A stretch of DNA of 64,000 bases. Origin: Trichinella spiralis. Its lineage: Eukaryota > Nematoda > Enoplea > Trichinellida > Trichinellidae. Location: the NCBI GenBank assembly GCA_000181795.3, contig CM012955.1, positions 11,107,892-11,171,891 of the forward strand, read 5' to 3'. Every line of letters begins with the position of its first letter. Position 1 is the first letter of the stretch. Position numbers and translations under genes: made by a program. The notes below the pieces were generated by a model. It saw only the letters and a list, made by a program, of their open reading frames with translations. It ran no database searches and was not told the DNA's origin. Below are positions 1 through 11,300 of this stretch, piece by piece.

Positions 1-276
1 AATTTTGGGGCGGCGTGCAGCTTGTTGCTGTCGCGTTTCTACGGCTGTTTTGTCGTTTAATTTTGACTGGAGTGTTAATTTTTTTCTTTATCATGATGAT
101 TTTTATCGATAATTTTAAATGTGATTGCTCTAGTAGTCCAAGCTTAATTTCTAACCGTTTTGCTAGATATAATAATTTTTTAACATGTAGATATATGTGT
201 GCCGCGCATCTATATTTGTTCATATATTGATTGATTGATTGACTGATTTTGTATTTTTGTTTGAAACGTTATAGAC

Positions 277-2041
277 ATGTCTGAACAAGGTGATGATTGG
301 GAAACTGATCCAGATTTTGTGAATGATCTGTCGGAAAAAGATCGCCGCTGGGCGTCGAGAACTGTCAAAGATTCGCTGGATCGGATTGGGAATGTAGATA
401 TGGAAAAGATGCGTCAAGAAACTATAAAGAATGACGCTGAGGTGAAAAATCGTCTGCAAACGTCCACAACCAAGCCGTCGCACGGTTACGGAGGTCGATT
501 CGGTGTGATGGCTGATCGAATGGACAAGGTGAATAAGTGGTTTTTTCATTTTTGACAATTTTACCATCCATTCTTTTTATTTTCTTTGTTCAATATACAG
601 TCGGCTGAAGATTGGAATTACGTTGGCGAAGTTGCGAAGCATTCTTCTCAGTTGGATCACAAGTTCGGCTTCGGCGGCAAGCATGGCGTTGACACTGGTC
701 GTCAAGACAAATCCGCCCTTGGATGGGATCACAATGAAAAATTGTGCATTCACCCATCGCAGCAGAGTATAAAAAATCTAATCTTGTCTTGTCTATACAT
801 TTTACTGATGAGCAGGGACTTTTTTCATTTCCAATTCAAAATGTCTGTTCTAGAAGTGACAGTCGACGTCAAAGGGAACGTTAGTTCTAATCAGTGGATA
901 AAACAACCGCAGCCGACAAATGGAAACAAAAAATATGTTCTCAGAAAGTTAACTTCGCCAGTTATGCCAGCCAAAAAGGGTGTGGACGAAGAATTCATTT
1001 GTTGTGTGTGTGTGTATGTGGAAATGTTTAAAAATTTGAAATATTTGTTTCAGAATTTTCTGCCCAAAACAAAAATGAAGAAACTAAAACGAAAACGAAA
1101 GCTGATGTTCGTGTATTTCTTTTTTTCGCTTTCTTTTCTATACATTATAAATACATTAGCATTTCATATTTCATTCAAACAGTGGAAACCGGCCGTAGCA
1201 GATGAAATTGTCACTTGTGAAAATAGCAATTCTCGACAAGAAGCTTTGAAAGAAGAACTGAGTTTGTGCAAAGCGTCTTCTTTGAAGAGTCGATTTGAAA
1301 ATTTGATTTTGAATACGGAAAATGTTAGGAGATGTCTTTTCTTTTCTTTTTGTTCTGTTCTTTTCATTGTGCTGCTGTATTTCTTCCTCCAATTTAATAA
1401 TGTCATTTTTAGAACGGGTGCCGGCCAACAATCCCAACAACGAAAGGACCAGTTTCAACGATGAACAACAAGACTGCAGAAAATAGTCGAGAAATTGCTT
1501 TACAGTCGGAAGGGAAAATTGAAACTGTCGACAAATTGGAAATGAAGGAAACCGACGAAAAAGCTTGTCATCCGGTAGAAGAAGAGCAACAGAAACTCAC
1601 TTCGATGAAAGAGGGCCCAACTTTTGGCGACAATCCAATGCTGCCACCACAGATGGAACAGTTCAATCAGAATGACACTGACACTGATGACGACGTATGG
1701 CATCCACTTGGGGAACCTACTCATCCAATGGCGGATACTGGGATACGAGCTGTGGCGCTGTACGGTTATGAAGCAGGTAAATTCCACTGATAATCAATCA
1801 ATAATTGTTAGAATAAAATAGTTGATTCCAACCAACATTAGGCGATGTGGACGAGATATCTTTTGAACCGGATGACATCATCACTAACATTGATAAAGTA
1901 GGTTGAGGTTGTCGTCTAAATTTCTCAATTCTTACAATGATAGATGATTCTTTTTTGTAGATGGACGTTGGCTGGTGGCGTGGTATGTGTCATGGTAAAT
2001 ATGGTCTGTTTCCGGCCAATTACGTCGAGGAACGTCCTTGA
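277..2041 (+). CDS. CTTN: Cortactin (HS1/cortactin repeats plus C-terminal SH3)
   Basis: Actin-branching scaffold that binds Arp2/3 and F-actin at the cell cortex. The proposed exons are 277-528, 601-766, 854-979, 1054-1106, 1183-1323, 1413-1776, 1842-1897 and 1961-2041, which join in frame to 412 aa. The N-terminus has the acidic Arp2/3 motif (DDWETDPDFVND, residues 6-17). Cortactin repeats follow (SHGYGGRFGV, then GFGGKHGV and QDKSALGWDH). A Ser/Glu-rich linker contains SSLKSRFENL, matching the conserved helix after the repeats. The C-terminal SH3 runs from AVALYGYEAGDVDEISF through GWWRGMCHGKYGLFPANYVE. Only about two repeats are visible, against 6.5 in vertebrates and 4 in flies. The two ends are certain. 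Exons 3 and 4, in the linker, are chosen by frame and splice site only. An AG at 273-274 lies two bases before the ATG, so an upstream exon or trans-splice is possible. Confidence 0.9.
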
Positions 2042-2105
2042 AAAAATTTCCACTCCATCAACCAACTGCGTTTCACATACACGCAGTAGTACTAGTACCA
2101 GTAGT

Positions 2106-2113
<8 letters not shown>

Positions 2114-2146
<33 letters not shown>
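2114..2146. repeat. (AC)n microsatellite
   Basis: An uninterrupted AC dinucleotide run lies in the short spacer between the convergent cortactin and MRPL18 stop codons. Nothing else is seen between 2042 and 2221. Confidence 0.95.
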
Positions 2147-2148
<2 letters not shown>

Positions 2149-2221
2149 TTTGGAATTGATTTGCAATTTCTTTTCTTCATTTCATTTATAGCACGCTAAC
2201 TTTATCAAATAGTCTTGTCTT

Positions 2222-2962
2222 TTATTTATCATCAATTTCCAACGGTTTTTCACGATCCAGTTGTTCATAAATCCAATGATATCGTTTGTCAACGTGATAA
2301 TTCGGTTCGATTGTTTCAAATTCATTCAAAACTAGACCACTGGATTCGAGCGCATTTCGAAACGCTCGGCTCTTGATGAAAATAAATAAATCGATTAAAT
2401 CAATATTCAACCAGTGTCGATGATTTTAATTACCTTTTCGCTTGTTTCCAAATCGGGTATGTGAACGCAGGCGAAATGAATACCGGCTTTCAAGCAACGC
2501 AGTGCCAAAAGGCGACCGAGATTTTCCGCCGAAGATACATCGGTTGGGCTGTGTAGAAGAAAAAGTAAATTTCACAAGATGAAGCAATATTAAAAAAAAA
2601 CAAATTTTCCACAAATACTTGTGCAAACGATTTCTGATCAACTTGTCCGACGTTGATACTTCCAAAACGATGCCGTCGGTTCTATGACGCACTGATGCTG
2701 ATATGGAATTTTTCTTTTTGTCCAATTCAATCCTGATAATATCAGTCAGTCAGTTCACAAAACAAATTGTAACGTTTACATCAACCGCATTAACAACTCT
2801 ACCAAAAACAACTATGCAAATCACAAAATCTGACCTGTAATAGTATGCGTTGTTTGTTCGGTTCAACCAACCTTCGTAACCGTAAGCTTTTCTGGCCACA
2901 CGAAGCCATTCCGTATTTCGTGGATTTCGCACAGTCAAACATTCCAGTACTGGCAAAACCAT
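2222..2962 (-). CDS. MRPL18: Mitochondrial large ribosomal subunit protein L18 (uL18m)
   Basis: Component of the mitochondrial 39S subunit, of the 5S-rRNA-binding uL18 fold. Read on the minus strand, the exons are 2962-~2832, 2732-2619, 2548-2434 and 2371-2222, giving about 168 aa. Family landmarks are NPRNTEWLRVARK near the N-terminus (human NPRNLELL.VARK), an LEVSTSDKLIRNRLHK strand-helix, then SSAENLGRLLALRCLKAGI (human ACESIGRVLAQRCLEAGI) and a short acidic tail. No clear cleavable mitochondrial presequence precedes the conserved part. The chosen ATG lies one base after an AG at 2964-2965 on the coding strand, so either an upstream leader exon is missing from this model or the mRNA is trans-spliced there. 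The gene is convergent with cortactin. Confidence 0.85.
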
Positions 2963-4761
2963 CCTGATAAAATTCATTAAAAAAATAACAGATGTTAAAA
3001 GTTAAAATCAATAAAATTGGTTAAACGAATAAAATCTTCATGTATACAATTCATCAATTTGCCAAAATAGTCAACGATCTCTACGATTATATGATTACGT
3101 TTGATCTGTAGCAATTGAAAAATTACAATTCCCTTCATAAATGATAGAATTTTTAAAATTGCACGCTAGTAAACGTTTGAGAACCAGTTGCACAGAACAA
3201 CTGTCCACCTAAACACGTCTGTCGATGTGCGCTTTGCTTTGTATGATAAACGTATTCATTGAAATGCATAACGAAAAAATATAAAAAGAATACAGACTTA
3301 TTTTACATTTAGAATACATGATCAGTGCGCATGTAAAATTCAGCAAAATGAAAACTGAAATTGATAAACGATAAAATTCAAATGACAGTAACATTGGATA
3401 ATCATGTATTATTACAGTATGATATTGACAATTTGTTTTAGTGATTTGAAATTTCTGTAAAAATTCGATAATTCGCCATTCGATAAAAAATAGCCATTTC
3501 TATGTTCAAAAAGCGACTTCTCCAAATCCACTTTGTAATTTTTGAAATTTCTGTTCTGATATTTACAACAAACAACCAACACTGCGCGAACGAATGAATG
3601 AATGAAGAAAAGCGAAACGATTGTTGAAAAGTAAACTTTGACAAGTCAAATCGCTCAGCTGATTGATCATTTGTTCTTCATTCATCATCATTGATTTTTG
3701 CAATAACAGAAAATTGCACATTTCAAAAAACACATTTTTTGTATTTGTTATTGATTTTTTTACAAAAGGAATGTAACGTGCAGGTCAAACAAAATGTACT
3801 CATACTGTATTTTACAATTTTATTCCTGTTGTGTCGTTCGGCAGTGTCCTAAGCTTACAAATCGATAGATATTACGCGGAGTCGTGTCTAACTGTTTCAA
3901 ATTTATTTAATTATATTTTTTACGTTCACCTCGATCGACGTGAAATTTTTTCCACCACTGTAAGAGTTTGAAAGTCTGTATATAACTGATTAACGTATTT
4001 CTTTTATCCTTCGTTCTTGTTGTTGTTCAATCTTGCATTGTATAATTTTGCTATTTGTTGCACTTGCTCATGTTGCTTGCTTTCACGGTCAACAGCAATT
4101 TATCAATTTTGCTATATTTGGTGTTGTTGTTGTTGTTGTGTATTAATAAAAAATGTTTGCAATGTACTGTGTTGTGTCGTCGATGTTGTGTCATGTTGTG
4201 CATGCAAAGTGATTGTTCTAAAAATAAGGAAATCCAAATAAAAATGTGAGCAACGAAGAGTAGAAGAAAAACATTTTGAAAAACCACATGCAATGCAAAT
4301 TATTACTGAATTACTATTTTTTTATTGCATACTCATCGTAATACTACTACTCAATTTTGGTTGGGGTTGCTGTTACAATTCGGATCAATCCTATTAGGTG
4401 AGGGAGTGGTTTTGCTGTTTCCTGTTCACTTTGATCGAGATGTTCATTTATTACAAGCCAGGTCAACCAACCAACTTTCGTCGATTTGTGTCCATCGCTC
4501 TGTTTCACTGCTCACAGCTAGCTATAGCTGGTCGGTTTTGCATCGGTCAGGTCGATCGATCGATATCACTTCTCGCCTCGTGTCACGCATGCGCACTGCA
4601 CGCCCCTGCAGCATTTGCATTCGCCTTTTCTTTCCACACTGACCTGGTCAATAATATATATAAGCACACTAAAAAAATTTGAACAAATTTGATAGAAATT
4701 AACAACTGAGATAACACAATAATCCAGCATCGTTATTTTGAGAGGCTTGTTATTTTTTCAG
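2963..4761. other. Intergenic region between divergent MRPL18 and rpm-1
   Basis: No convincing coding exon is seen. The stretch holds two copies of the TACAGTATG motif (3413-3421 forward, 3801-3809 reverse), short TGT-rich runs near 4110-4200, and a GC-richer patch at 4500-4630 with TCGATCGATCGAT. A TATA-like stretch lies near 4650-4661. It is the likely shared upstream region of the two flanking genes. Confidence 0.6.
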
Positions 4762-4878
4762 ATGCTTGTTCCCCAAATCCAACTTGCTGCGCAAATTTCT
4801 ATTTTCTCTGGCAGTATAAAATATAAAAAGCGGCAATTTCAGAAGCTAATTGAAAAACAACGACCGACAACAAAGTGA
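4762..4878 (+). CDS. Candidate upstream ORF (38 aa) in the rpm-1 leader
   Basis: An ATG at 4762 directly follows a strong 3' splice-site-like sequence (T-run then CAG, ending 4761). It opens a 38-codon frame ending with TGA at 4876-4878, 16 nt before the rpm-1 ATG at 4895 and in a different frame. If that AG is a trans- or cis-splice acceptor, the mRNA would begin almost exactly on this uORF and rpm-1 translation would need reinitiation or leaky scanning. The peptide resembles nothing I recognise. It could instead be untranslated leader. Confidence 0.3.
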   Translation: MLVPQIQLAAQISIFSGSIKYKKRQFQKLIEKQRPTTK

Positions 4879-4894
4879 TCCCCCACATTACTGT

Positions 4895-7800
4895 ATGGGC
4901 TCGTATCATTTGACAAATATCCCCTGTGATCGACAATCGGCCGACTGTGAACAGTCTGTGCTCGACGAGACGAGACGAATTCCACAACGTCTGGCCGATT
5001 TGATCGAACAGTCGCTCGAGACGCCCGACGGCTGCGGTATACTGTACGATCCGAGGCATCTGCTGCTCGACCGACGCCGCCAGACGTTCAGCTCAGCAGT
5101 GCCAAGATTGGAATTGGACGAGCTGCTGGTACCGGCCGTGCCGACCGGCCTGTGCGCGTACGCGATCGCCAGACGAGCGGTGCTCAGGCGTTGTCGAGCC
5201 CAGTTGGAACCGACTCCGCAGTGGAAAGCCGAGCCGAAATCGGTCCCCGCAGACCGTCGGCGCCGACGACCGCAACAGCCGCCACGGCCGGCCAAAGTAC
5301 AGATTTTGGAAATGATCGCCGTCGACTGCTTGTGCAACTTGTTGGTCGAGCTGGCCGGACCGGACAGTGCGGACGTGGGGGCCAAAGCGCTGACCAGCCT
5401 GTACGACTTGCTGAGCCGTCTGGAGCCCGGATGTCTGGCCCACGAGCTGCCCGAACCGCAGCCGGCGCTTGACCGATTGTTCTCCCTGCTCGGCAAACCG
5501 GCGCTGCTGCTCAACGCCAACGCTCCGCTGGCCGACGCGGCGGCCCACTGCCTGCTGGCGTTGGCCGTGGCTCGCGGCACCACGGCATCCGTGCTCAACG
5601 CCGCCGACTTTCTGCTCCGGGCCGGCCAACTACGGCCGGACCGCACCCTCGAACGGCTGCCGGAAAATCTACTACCACTACAACGGGCCGCTTTGGACGC
5701 GTGCTCGAGACGCGCCGGCCGTCGCTGCGACTGGAACCAAGCTCGGCTGACCGACCGCAACCGAATGTGCCGAATCGACGCGCCCGTCGACGGTCCAGTG
5801 AGGGCGCTGACCAGCGACGGACGCTGGCTGTACGCGCTGTCCGCCACTGGCTTGCTGGTGAAATTCGGTTCTGGCTTCGGCGACACGATCCGCGGTCTGC
5901 CGACCAAGTCCAAACAGACGTCGATCCGGGCCAGAGGGGCGTGGTCGACGTCGTTGTCCGTGGTCGACCGTCGACTCTACTTGCGCAGTAGCGGCGCTAG
6001 GACGCGCGTCTACAGCACCGAAACGCTCGAAGAACAGCCGCCAAACAGCGTCCACCTATCAAGCAGCGGCACTAGCAGCAACGCAGAAGTTCCGTACTGC
6101 ACTGACGGCAATCGGTTGTACAACTTCACCATGGACGAAACTTTGTGCCGGTTGACGGTCAGCAGTCAACAGTTGTCCGACAGTCGCCAATACAGTACGG
6201 CCAGGATGAGCTGGATGTCGCTGGGCAGTGAAGGGGACGGTGTGGCCGATACGTTCGAACAGACCGCCGAAGGCGAGCCGGACGAAGTGATCGACTTGTT
6301 GCCGGCCAGACAACGCCGCTTTCACCTCAGTCGGGACGGTCGGGTGTGGTCGACTGGCGCCGCCGGTGCCGGCAACGTCGAACGGCTGCACACCGACGAG
6401 CCGATCAGTGAAATTTTGCTGGTCAGCGTCGGAGAACGGGACGAGCTGATAGCCGTCGGACACAGCGGTACGGTGTACGCGACCGTCGACCAGAATTTGG
6501 CCAGCTCGACCGGCAACCGACTGACCAACTGGGCGACACGAGTGGCCGGCCCTGGTCGTGTGGCCGCGTGCAATGGGTCCGTCGCCTGGATCGGTCTCGA
6601 CGGACGGCTGCGCTTGGTCGGTCGTCTGGCCGGTCAGTGCGCGGTCGAGGCGGCCTGTCCGCTGGGCGCCATCAGCCAAGCGGTCGCGGTCGGCATCGGT
6701 AACAGCCACGGGACCGTGGTCACCGCAACCGGCGCCGTCTACACGTTCGGCATGAACCAGCTGAATCAGTGCGGTCGGTCCGGTGAGCGCCGACTCGCCG
6801 GCCGACGGTCGGACACCGTCAGCGCCGGCCAGACGGTCCGGCCGCCGTTGCGTCTGTGCGCCGCCGACGAACACGTCTGGCTGCGCGAAGCGGCTACCGT
6901 CTGCAACGCGTGCGGTCTGTGTTCACGACTTGGAGCGCGGTGCCAGTTCAACGGTAGACCGAAGGGTTCGATCTGCGCCTGCGGGCGTGGTCCGTCCAGT
7001 TGCGTCAAGTGCGGCACTTGTCGATCGTGCGCATCCGAGTGCCGCCAACCCGTCAGCGGCGCTACAACTACTACGTCTGCATTGCCGGCTGGACCACTGA
7101 CCGCCAGCTGTTTGACCAACGTCCGCGTGCGGGGCGTCAGCTGCGGTCAGTACCACAGTCTGTTGAGTACCGGTGACGGTCGTGTGCTGTCGTTCGGCTC
7201 GAATCGTCACGGTCAGCTGGGTGTGGGCGATACGAGAGAGCGCCGCCGCGGTCCGGTACGGGTCAATTTGCCGACAAACTTGAAGCCAGTGGTGCAGGTG
7301 GCCGCGGGTGCCAATCACAGCGTGTGCCTGACCAACGACGGTCAAGTGTACACGTTTGGCAAGCACGACTCCGGTCAGCTGGGACGAAGGGCGGCCGGCC
7401 AATTTTGGTTCTGCATTCCGGGTCCGGTCGAAGCGTTCGGCTCCAAGCTCGGGCAAGCGTTCGCCGTGCGCGTCAACGCGTCCGGTGACCAGACATGGGT
7501 TCGGTGCAGAAAAAGTCTGCTGACCGTTGGAATTCTACGCCAAGCTCGACTGACCGCCAACAAAGAGTTCTTTCTCATTTTTCCAAAACCGAAGAAACAC
7601 CAGTCGGCCGGCGAATCGCAACACCGTTGCATAGCGCTGGACCGTCGTCGGGGTACCGTGACAGAAGTCAGCAATCAGACAAACGCTCTCGACCATGGCC
7701 GAGAAGCAATTTTTGGACCGGAAGATCGGTGCTGGTGTTTGGATCCGTTGCATCCGGTTCTCTGGTGCGTCGACTGTAAAATTGTCGACGCCCATGTGCC

Positions 7801-8302
7801 CACCACAGCTGGTTCAGAGCCGGCTAGACAGGGCTGGTGGCCAGAGTCGACGTTGATGAATCCAGAATTTTGGCTACCGTTCGACCGTGAAGTGCGGGTA
7901 AGTTTCCAACAAGTAGCACTGAGCCTGCTGGCGCTCCACTGCGCAGCGGTCGATGACGACTTGGATCGCCGTGATCGACGACGATCAGACGACGTGGACC
8001 GACCGCGAGATCATCCCACTGACCAGGCAACGGTCAGTGCAGTTGGTCAAGTGAATCGATTCGACAGTTTCGGCGGCGGTTGGGGCTATTCGAATCAGTC
8101 GCTCGACGCGATCTCCTACCGCACTGATCGAGACGTGCTTGTCCACGGGATCGGGGTCTTCGGCGGTCGGGGCCGTTACACGGCTCAGCTGAAACTGATC
8201 GAACAGGAAAAAGCGACGGCTGACCGACACGAACACGACGATGACCAACTATTCGACTATTCGACATTGGCCGAAACTAAAATACAACAATTCCACTGTG
8301 CC

Positions 8303-8335
<33 letters not shown>

Positions 8336-11300
8336 TTCCAATTGTATTTCGACCGACCTGTACTGTGTCGTCGTCAGATCTGGTATACCGTATGTTTGAA
8401 AATGGACGGTCCAAGTTCAGACTGCGGTGCCGACGGTCGATCGTTTGTAAAAGCCGACTACGGGGTTGGTTTCAAATTTCGAACCAGCGAACTGTCGAAC
8501 AACGGAACCGATGTCCGTTTTGGTCAAATACCGTCCATTTTGTACACGTTGGCCGACAACGACCGACTTGGACGACTGGTCGAAGAAGACGAATTCGAAC
8601 ACGATCGAATGGAATTGAAATTGTGGACGAGCGAACGTTTTCTGTACCAAGCGAACGAGACCAGCTTGGATGCGTTGTTGAACATGCTGGCCAGGGTCGA
8701 ACATGACGCTTCTGAAACTTCGACCACTGAACAACAACGTTGGTTGGTCGAACGGGCCTGCAAAGTCGCCACGCTGTGTCTTCATCAGTACAGCCTGCTG
8801 TTGACCGTTGCTTTCAATGCACAGTCGTCGTGTCAACGTGCCCAAAAACAGACCAGCAGCAGTCGACAAGAGGAAGCCGAAACGACGAATTCACTGGTAC
8901 CTGTGGTGGAACGTGGTTTGAAAATGTTGTTCACTTTGGTCGGTCGATTCGACGGACGATCGTTAATCCACTGCCAACAGAGTCTGGTCGATCAGTGTTG
9001 CCGGTGCTTTGTTCGGTGTTTCGATTTGTTCTGTCCGTCCGACGCGTTGACCAACGCCCTCACCAAATCCGCGTTGAAAGGTCAACTGCGAGGATTCGGC
9101 GCCGCAATGGTGTTTCGAGCTCTGGCAGCCCGGTCAACTCCACTGGTACGACTGTTCACCAGTGGTCACAGGTCAGATTTGGACAACGGTCGAAACTATT
9201 TGGCCGATCGCCTAGCCGAAATTCGTTCGACGACGGGCGACACTACTGTTTCGGACCGTTCGCCGTTGGACTGTTGCTCACTGATCGACTACTGCCTAGT
9301 GAACGCTTTCGCTCCGGCTTTGGACGGCCAACCGATCGACAATGATCCCACCAGCTGGTTTCAACTGTCCACAGCCGTTTCAGACTGTCTGATTCGTCTG
9401 ATGGCTGAATTGAACGCGGCCACCACAACTGACCACCGGTCGACTGACGGTCAGTGTTGTCCAGTACGTCAAACTCCGAGTCGATTCAGTCGTATGTCCG
9501 CGTCGCCAGATTGGAACAGCAACGGCGGCTGCGCTGACGCGATCGCGTTCCGCGTCCAACAGCCCGGCATCAGTGTCCACGGAGCTGGCCTGTTCAACGG
9601 TCCATCTCCTTTGCATTATTGCTTGGAACTGCTGGTCAGTCGAAATCATCACGACGACCAGGATGACAGTTGGCTACTGTTGGAACAAGTGTCCGGAGAA
9701 ATTTCTCCAGAAAACAACAACAACAACAACAATGTCAACAACTGTTACGTAGGTGCGGCCCACATCCATCAAGTGCGCTTGTCGAGGTCGGTTCCAATGG
9801 AACCGAGTCGCCTGTACGCGTTTCGCCTGCGCGTACAAGGGGGTAGCAGTTGGCACGGTGAAGGTGGTCAACCGGTGCCAGGTGGTCCGGTACGTTTCCA
9901 CTATTCGACGTGCAATTTGAGCGCCAACGGTACCACGGTCAGCCGAGGTCAAATTCCAACGCTGTTCTACTCGGAACAGGAAAGCGTCGGCAAACGGTGC
10001 TGCAGTTGTCTGGAACGATCAACGGCCAAAAAATGGCTAATGGAATTGGCAGAAAAGTTCAGTTCTCGTCTTGGAAATGGACCAGCGTTCCGCGATTCGG
10101 TGAGCCGCAACGCCCATCTGGTATCGCTGTGCTCGAATCTGTTCGGCCATTTGCAGTTGCTCGTCGATCAGCATCCCGACACGGCGTCGACTTTGCTCTG
10201 CACGTTCGAAACCCTAGTGTCAGCGTCGTCCAATGCTGACATCCCACCGACTGGTCAGTTGGTCGACTGCTTGGGCACGGCCGTCGTGGTCGAAAGTGAA
10301 CATCCGTACGAAAGCGCCGCCAAAGTTCACTGCCAGCTGGTGGAATTCGACTCGCAAGTGGAATTTCTGTGCGTCGAATTCGACCCGAAATGCGGTACCG
10401 TTCAACCGCAGGACAGTGTGCAAATTTACACGAAATGCAGTCAAGGTTTTTACCCGGTTCTGAAGTGCAGTGGCCGTTGCGGTTCGTCCGACTGGCCCAG
10501 GCGTGTGGTCATTTTGCCCGGCAATCAGTTGTTGGTGCTGTTCGAAACGACCAACGTGTCCGAATCAACCGACCCTTCTTCGGACAATGGTGGCTGTTCG
10601 AAATTCGGTTTCCGTTGCTCAGTGCACGGTATCGGCTTCCGCATTGATAGCAACAATGTCGAACAGTGGCTAAACGGTGAACTGATTCAACTATGCTCTT
10701 ATTGTTCAGCTGTGCTCATCAAAGAAGCGTACCGAATTGCCGCCGTGGAATTTTGTACTTCGTCGTCGTTGCCAACATCTGCCGACGTCAAGCGTCTACT
10801 GATCGATCAACAACAACACCACCACTACCAACTTCTTCGCAAAGGTGATTTTTGTTTTCAATACTTTTCATTTTGCTCACCTACATTTAGCATTTATTCA
10901 CTTACTTGCGCTGGTTGTGACTTTATTTGTTTGTTTTCAGGGTTGATGATGGCAACGACAGATGAACAAAGCGAAAAAAGCAAACCAAGAGGAAAAAAAT
11001 CTACGAGCACAAATGACGACGACCACAACCATGATGATGATGATGATGATGATGAGCAGCAACGTGTAGAAAGTGATTTTGTCCGGCAATTTGTTCGAGG
11101 TTCGTCGTCCACCGCCGCTGGTCTGTTAGCACGTTACCTGCTCCAAGAATGGTACGTCGACGTCAACCAGTGCACGTTGACGGTCACAGGTTGCAAAAAA
11201 TCGTCGCGCAGTGGACGAACGATCAAAGTGACCCTGACCACACGTGACCAGCTTGGTCGACAAGTCCACTGTCCCTTGGCTGAAATAGAGTTGATTATGA

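Noticed and set aside
7895-7905. GTAAGT-like donor inside the first rpm-1 exon
   Set aside because: The reading frame continues through it with residues matching the MYCBP2 family, and no acceptor follows that keeps conserved sequence.
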